From JASBSR01 sp963847575 (lineage in GTDB: Bacteria > Pseudomonadota > Gammaproteobacteria > SZUA-229), in contig CAWKAL010000041.1 of the NCBI GenBank assembly GCA_963847575.1, positions 1 to 10,127 of the forward strand: 10,127 nt of DNA, read 5' to 3'. Below the pieces are notes generated by a model. The model was not told the origin of the DNA, did not search any database, and saw only the letters and a program-made list of their open reading frames with translations. Position numbers and translations under genes: made by a program. Each line of letters opens with the position of its first letter. Position 1 is the first letter of the stretch. Shown piece after piece: positions 6,163 to 10,127 of the stretch.

Positions 6163-7691
6163 CAGTGTCCTCCAGCAGCATCGGTTTTCACCGAACACTC
6201 AAGTATCTCAATTTGTCCTGCAGCATTGATGTCTCGCACCACTTGCAGGGTGTGCAGCAGACCTTTTTCACTAAGGTCTCTGTAACGGCTGTGGAAAGCT
6301 TCCGACACCCGCTTGCAATCTTCTTCTGCACGTTCACGCGCACCTGGCACGTTGCCGTGGTAATCAAACCTGACCACAACAGGTACCGGCAATCCATGCG
6401 ATACATTCAGCCCGCTCAAGATGCTGATACCCACATCCAGGTCACCGGCCGCCTCCTCAACCGTGTTGAGGTAGGAGAAGAACGTCAGGTTACGAAGCTG
6501 TACTTCTTCAAACCCGATACCTGCGCCGATAAATCTTTCGGCATGGCCAATATCGCTGTAGTGCCCACCGTGGTAAGCCCGTACGTACTCGACCTGTGAC
6601 AGGTTGTTTTCCAGCAGGTAAGCCACGAATCGTGCCATGCCATCTGCCAGTGCCGCACCGCCTTTCTGGCGAACGTGGTCAGCTATCCATTGCTCTGCCT
6701 GACTCGCACTCATTTGTGCGGTCGCATCGAAAACCTCCATGCTGTCGATATAATTTTTCAGATCAATCTCGCCATTCGCGTCCGGCATATGAATGCGTAT
6801 GGCATCTGTGTCTGTATCCATCCCGATCAGCAAACAGTCGATTGATGCACCACAACAATGTGTGTTCTGCACCGCCTGCTGGAAACCTTTCAGTTTCGAC
6901 AGGCCGCCGGCTGCCGCCTTTACCGTGTCCGAACCGTGTGCTGCACAACCCTGGTGATCGGGATCCACCGAGCTGTGGTGATACACAACCGCTTTCAGAT
7001 AACGCGTCGGCGTATCAGCGGTGTTCGGTACACCTTCGCGGAAACGTACCAGTTCGGTCCGTGTCCACTTGTTGAGGCTGTCGTCGATATCGAACATCGC
7101 ACCTGCGTAAGACCTGCGACGAACTGCCTTCGAAGGCAACCTCAATACATACCTGATAACGTGAGCCAGGCGACCATCGGCGCATGGCGATACATCCATC
7201 AGGTGGAAACCACAGTCTTCAAGCATCACCTGAAAGGCTTCCTCATCGTTATTCCCTAACGGATCCCTGGTAAACACGTCATCGCTAAAACGACGGTATG
7301 TTTCGAACAACGACCATGCGAACAAACTACGCATGTCGAGTTGATCGACCCAGGCATCTTCCAGCAGTATCGTTGGCAACTCGAACCCCAGTTGCGATCC
7401 AGCGATACGCTGTGCCAAATTGACGAAATCTGCCTCATGTTGCAGCGCCGAGATCTTTTTTAGCGCAGGCACGATACCGTCAAATGCTTCCTTAACACTG
7501 TTCTCATATTCGAACAGCCTGTTGTTTTCACGCACATCCGTCAGTGGATGTGATGCGGTCATCGCTGACCGTCTAACCGTCTGCCCGGTACCCCGTACAG
7601 GTGTCACACCTGTTTTTACTGCACCGGGCCTTCCCAGCGGAGCCGTTGCCCTGGCTGAGACTCGACGCTTTCTGTTACGCGAGTTCATCAT
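6162..7691 (-). CDS. csoSCA: CsoSCA (CsoS3), carboxysomal beta-class carbonic anhydrase
   Basis: A 509-residue protein that converts bicarbonate to CO2 inside the carboxysome, at the inner shell face or bound to Rubisco. Residues 1 to about 50 are basic and low-complexity (NSRNRKRRVSARATAPLG and similar); in Halothiobacillus the N-terminal segment tethers the enzyme to Rubisco. The catalytic domain shows zinc ligands C170 (SPCADGR), H238 (YHHSS) and C249 (DHQGCAAHGSD), and the D172/R174 dyad. The 11-residue H-to-C spacing and CxDxR pattern match the Halothiobacillus enzyme (C173, H242, C253). The rest is the helical N-terminal domain and the degenerate second catalytic-like domain typical of CsoSCA. 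The start is MM, with a weak ribosome site, 41 bases after the full-length csoS2 stop. The length is normal and no key residue is missing. Confidence 0.96.
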   Translation of the reverse strand: MMNSRNRKRRVSARATAPLGRPGAVKTGVTPVRGTGQTVRRSAMTASHPLTDVRENNRLFEYENSVKEAFDGIVPALKKISALQHEADFVNLAQRIAGSQLGFELPTILLEDAWVDQLDMRSLFAWSLFETYRRFSDDVFTRDPLGNNDEEAFQVMLEDCGFHLMDVSPCADGRLAHVIRYVLRLPSKAVRRRSYAGAMFDIDDSLNKWTRTELVRFREGVPNTADTPTRYLKAVVYHHSSVDPDHQGCAAHGSDTVKAAAGGLSKLKGFQQAVQNTHCCGASIDCLLIGMDTDTDAIRIHMPDANGEIDLKNYIDSMEVFDATAQMSASQAEQWIADHVRQKGGAALADGMARFVAYLLENNLSQVEYVRAYHGGHYSDIGHAERFIGAGIGFEEVQLRNLTFFSYLNTVEEAAGDLDVGISILSGLNVSHGLPVPVVVRFDYHGNVPGARERAEEDCKRVSEAFHSRYRDLSEKGLLHTLQVVRDINAAGQIEILECSVKTDAAGGH

Positions 7692-7702
7692 CTCAGTTGA
7701 TC

Positions 7703-7720
7703 CACGTAAGTACTTACGTG
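7703..7720. repeat. Perfect 18-bp palindrome between csoS2 and csoSCA
   Basis: CACGTAAGTACTTACGTG is identical on both strands and lies in the 41-base gap between the csoS2 stop and the csoSCA start, ending 11 bases before the csoSCA ATG. In mRNA it could fold as a 7-bp stem with a GUAC loop close to the ribosome-binding region of csoSCA. As DNA it could bind a dimeric protein. It has no U-tract and is not a terminator. Confidence 0.6.
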
Positions 7721-7732
7721 AATACCCCCTGA

Positions 7733-9983
7733 TTAACCGCGTGCGCCGCCCGAATAAGTGATCAACGAGCCCTTATCGGTGTTACCACTTCCACCCGTTA
7801 CTTTACTGTTCGGTACTGGCAGTTCTTCGTTACGTTTCTGCGTCGCCATGGCGGCTGCCATCGCAACACCTGGCGCACTGCGTAGGGTCGGGTTGCGGCC
7901 GATGGTCGAGGTTCCCTCGGTCCCGGTTACGCGGTCACCGCGGTCCCAGTCATCGCCGGTGATTGTCTGTCCTGAATCCATGCCTTCGCCACTGATGCGT
8001 GACTTGACTCGACCTTCAATCATTGCTGCCGTGGCCGGGGCGGCCGTCTTGTCTTTGTCCAGGTGCTTGCTGTGGCCGAAGCGGGCTTCTTCTGTGCCGG
8101 TAACCTTGCCGGTCGGCCATGCCGAACGGACCGGTAATCTGGCCCTGCTCGTAACGGTTGCCGGTGATCTCGCCCAGGGCTGTTGCCTGCTGTGCTTCAC
8201 CGGCAGGTGTTTTCACGCTGAACTGGTTCCAGGACGCGGCGTCTACCGGCTGCGGATAGTCAGGGCTGGCAGTGTCAGCGGCCGTTGCCGGACATACGCC
8301 CGCATATTGATCAGCACCGACATAAGGGGTACCAGAAACATTTTCACAAGCGCCTTTTTTATCACCGGTCATCTTACCGCCGATACCGGGTTGCTGACCC
8401 GTCATGACCATACCGGGTGTAGCACGTCGTTGTTGTGTACGCGCTGCTGCTATTCCTGCTTCTTCCGGATTGCAGAATTTTGTATATTGATCAGCACTTG
8501 CATAGGGCGTACCCGATATAGCCTTGCAGGTACCCGGTTCATCACCTGTCACTTTTCCGGAACGATCCGTCATAGTGCCGGTAACGAATTTACCTTTAAG
8601 CGTGGCGGATACACCACTCTTGCTGTCTGCAGGTTGCGGTGTCTTGCTACAAAAACCGCTATATTGCTCCTGGCCGGTATACTCGTCGCCAGTGACGTTG
8701 CGGCAACTGCCTGGTTCATCACCTGTCACACGCTCATGACGCCCGGTCATCGTGCCACTGACACTGCCACCACGTAAGGTTGCACTGCTGCCTACCTTGC
8801 TCGGCGCCTTGCCATTACCTTGCTGCATGTATTGTGTGCCAGTCAGTTCACGGCTTGCACCGGTTTCATCGCCTGTCACTTTTTCAGAACGACCGACATT
8901 ATTACCGGTCAGGGTTTTTCCCTTGCGCGTTTCAGTTTTACTGATTTTGCTCGGTGACTTTTTCATGAACTCACCACAAAAACCCTGTGACTGTTCCGCG
9001 CTGATGTATTCATTCCCCGTTACACGTTTGCACGTGCCCGGCTCATTACCAGTAACGTTACCTGCACGACCTACTTTATTACCACTCACTGGATTACCAT
9101 GTGAGGTAGTTGTGACTGCAACCTTACGCGGTGTTTTACCAGTTTCGGTCTGGCAAAATTTACGGAAAATGTCAGCACCCAGATAATCGGTACCGGTCAC
9201 TGTGCGACAGGTGCTTGGTTCATCACCCGTCACATTCTCGCTACGACCCACCATGGTACCCGTTAAGGTCTGACCATGGGCCGTTTCACTGGCACCCACT
9301 TTCCACGATGCATCTGCAGCCGCACCCGTATTAGATTTAGCATTCTGTCGCATGCGACCAGCAGGTTGTGATTTTTTAGCACCACCCCTGCCTTTTTGGC
9401 TACGTTGTTCACGCAAAACCATGGACAATTCACGGCTGCTTAAATCTGAATTAGCAGCACGTGCTACCTGGGCAGGCGAACTACTGGCATTTATTCCGGC
9501 CTTACCTCTTGTTGACATCGCCTGGCGCCGAGCCAGTGATACAGCACGAGATGGATTACTTGCGACGTTAGTACGTACACGCCTAACAGGTGATGCCTTA
9601 TTGTTGCCACGCGCAATCTCAGCCTTACATTCGGTTTTAGTGCCATCGCAACCACATCCACAACCTTTTTTAGCCTGATCCTGTTGAGGCTCTGCCTGTA
9701 ATGATGCCGGGGCCACATGTTCCGGCGCATTGCGAGTGCGATCCGCGCTACTGATGCCGGCTTTGCCGCTCACAGACATTGCATCACGACGCTTGCGTGA
9801 TGCCAGGCGTGCAGGTATGCCTGGTGTCGTTGTCATCCTGGCAGCCTGAACCTGAGGCCGCTTAACTTGCGTCGAATTTGCTGTTTTAGTGTCAGCAATA
9901 GCCGCTTTACCCTTACTGGTAAGGGCTCGGCGCCTGGCAAGTGAAGCCTCACGTGCAGTTTGTGTCGTTGCTGTTTGTGCCAT
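7733..9983 (-). CDS. csoS2: CsoS2, carboxysome assembly scaffold, reading frame broken by one extra base near 8114
   Basis: CsoS2 is the disordered scaffold that links Rubisco to the shell. The first frame runs from ATG 9983 to a stop at 8016 (655 codons); real homology ends at residue 623 (ITGPFGMA). The proper continuation, TGKVTGTEEARFG onward, lies in the +1 frame from 8113 and ends at TAA 7733-7735 with the diagnostic VTGGSGNTDKG...ITYSGGARG tail. Joining the frames gives about 749 residues, a normal length. The N-region (1-201) has Rubisco-binding helices of the LARRxAxxxxGKAGI type. The M-region (about 227-564) has six repeats, and the C-region holds the shell-anchoring motifs. Apart from the single extra base the gene looks intact. 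It may be a sequencing or assembly error, a real mutation giving a C-terminally truncated protein, or recoding. A weak GGGG precedes the start. Confidence 0.93.
8292..9305 (-). repeat. CsoS2 M-region, six protein repeats of roughly 50-60 residues
   Basis: Repeats begin near residues 227, 287, 344, 395, 456 and 520, each with three VTG/VSG-type turns (for example TLTGTMVGRSENVTGDEP). Five repeats hold a cysteine pair spaced exactly 18 residues: C259/C277, C318/C336, C427/C445, C486/C504 and C546/C564. The third repeat lacks both cysteines (GDETGASRELTGTQYMQQGN). M repeats contact shell hexamers, and their cysteines are redox-sensitive in studied carboxysomes. The repetition is clear at protein level and much weaker at DNA level. 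Confidence 0.9.
9381..9953 (-). repeat. CsoS2 N-region, Rubisco-binding repeats
   Basis: Three clear copies of a basic helix occur at residues 11-29 (REASLARRRALTSKGKAAI), 58-77 (ARLASRKRRDAMSVSGKAGI) and 145-164 (SRAVSLARRQAMSTRGKAGI). A fourth, decayed copy lies at 182-201 (SSRELSMVLREQRSQKGRGG). Such N-peptides bind at Rubisco L-S subunit junctions in Halothiobacillus. Between copies 2 and 3 lies a cysteine cluster (KKGCGCGCDGTKTEC, residues 105-119). Confidence 0.85.
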
Positions 9984-10052
9984 TGTTAACCCCGTTGCAT
10001 CATCATTGGTTGTTAAAGTTGTACACTAATCTTCAAGTTATTAATCAAGCAG

Positions 10053-10127
10053 TTAAGCGCGACCTTCACGAACCACAAAGGAAGAACCCTGACACTGGGT
10101 ATAGTTGTCATAACCCAGCAAACGAAT
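10053..10127 (-). CDS. cbbS: Rubisco small subunit (form IA), C-terminal end only
   Basis: The last 24 codons read IRLLGYDNYTQCQGSSFVVR followed by EGRA and a TAA at 10055-10053. This is the conserved C-terminus of carboxysomal CbbS (GYDNY.QSQG..FVV.R type). The rest of the gene lies beyond the right edge, where cbbL would be expected next. A 69-base spacer separates it from csoS2; I see no clear terminator there, which fits cotranscription of cbbLS with the cso genes. Confidence 0.9.
   Translation of the reverse strand: MRLLGYDNYTQCQGSSFVVREGRA

Noticed and set aside
5932..6599. Long plus-strand frames over csoS4A and csoSCA
   Set aside because: They mirror conserved minus-strand genes with correct family motifs and coupled starts; no domain or ribosome site supports the plus-strand frames.
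8105..8120. A programmed +1 frameshift as the cause of the csoS2 frame break
   Set aside because: The codons around it (AUG GCC GAC CGG) offer no slippery run, stop codon or good +1 re-pairing, so recoding is not supported by the sequence itself, although it is not excluded.
7758..8777. A 339-codon open frame on the plus strand across csoS2
   Set aside because: It is the antisense of the repetitive csoS2 M- and C-regions. Its product is low-complexity and matches no family, while the minus strand carries clear CsoS2 motifs.
8292..9305. Regular repeats that might suggest a CRISPR array
   Set aside because: The periodicity is of coding repeats of roughly 50-60 residues with conserved protein motifs; there are no identical DNA repeats with unique spacers.

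Overview
The window carries most of an alpha-carboxysome (cso) operon with its positioning and accessory genes, followed by a CbbR-type regulator and a SulP-family anion transporter. Every supported gene lies on the minus strand, so transcription runs from the right end of the window to the left. The gene order (form IA Rubisco small subunit, CsoS2, CsoSCA, CsoS4A, CsoS4B, two CsoS1, a ferritin, acRAF, McdA, McdB) is that of chemolithoautotrophic Proteobacteria such as Halothiobacillus and Thiomicrospira relatives. I infer a gammaproteobacterial, probably sulfur-oxidising autotroph of moderate GC content. No rRNA, tRNA or mobile element is present to refine this.

Layout, in the direction of transcription: the last 24 codons of cbbS (10127-10053); csoS2 (9983-7733), whose reading frame is broken by one extra base near 8114; csoSCA, the shell carbonic anhydrase (7691-6162); csoS4A and csoS4B, the vertex pentamers (6162-5636); two nearly identical csoS1 hexamer genes (5553-4879); a bacterioferritin-family gene (4842-4399); the Rubisco assembly factor acRAF (4353-4093); mcdA and mcdB, the carboxysome positioning pair, overlapping by 4 bases (4080-3227); an AT-rich spacer with several dyads and one doubtful small ORF (3226-2920); cbbR (2919-1855); a 252-base spacer; and a SulP transporter whose 3' end runs off the left edge (1602-1).

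Together these genes describe a CO2-concentrating mechanism. The SulP protein would bring bicarbonate into the cell. CsoSCA converts bicarbonate to CO2 inside a shell made of CsoS1 hexamers and CsoS4 pentamers. CsoS2 scaffolds Rubisco into that shell, acRAF helps Rubisco assemble, and McdA/McdB distribute the carboxysomes over the nucleoid. CbbR would tune expression to the Calvin cycle.

The system itself is known. The points most worth a second look are the csoS2 frame break, an A6 slip site inside csoS2 whose -1 product would be a CsoS2A-like short form, perfect or near-perfect dyads at csoS2/csoSCA and csoS4B/csoS1, the lysine-repeat tail on CbbR, and candidate CbbR boxes upstream of cbbR.
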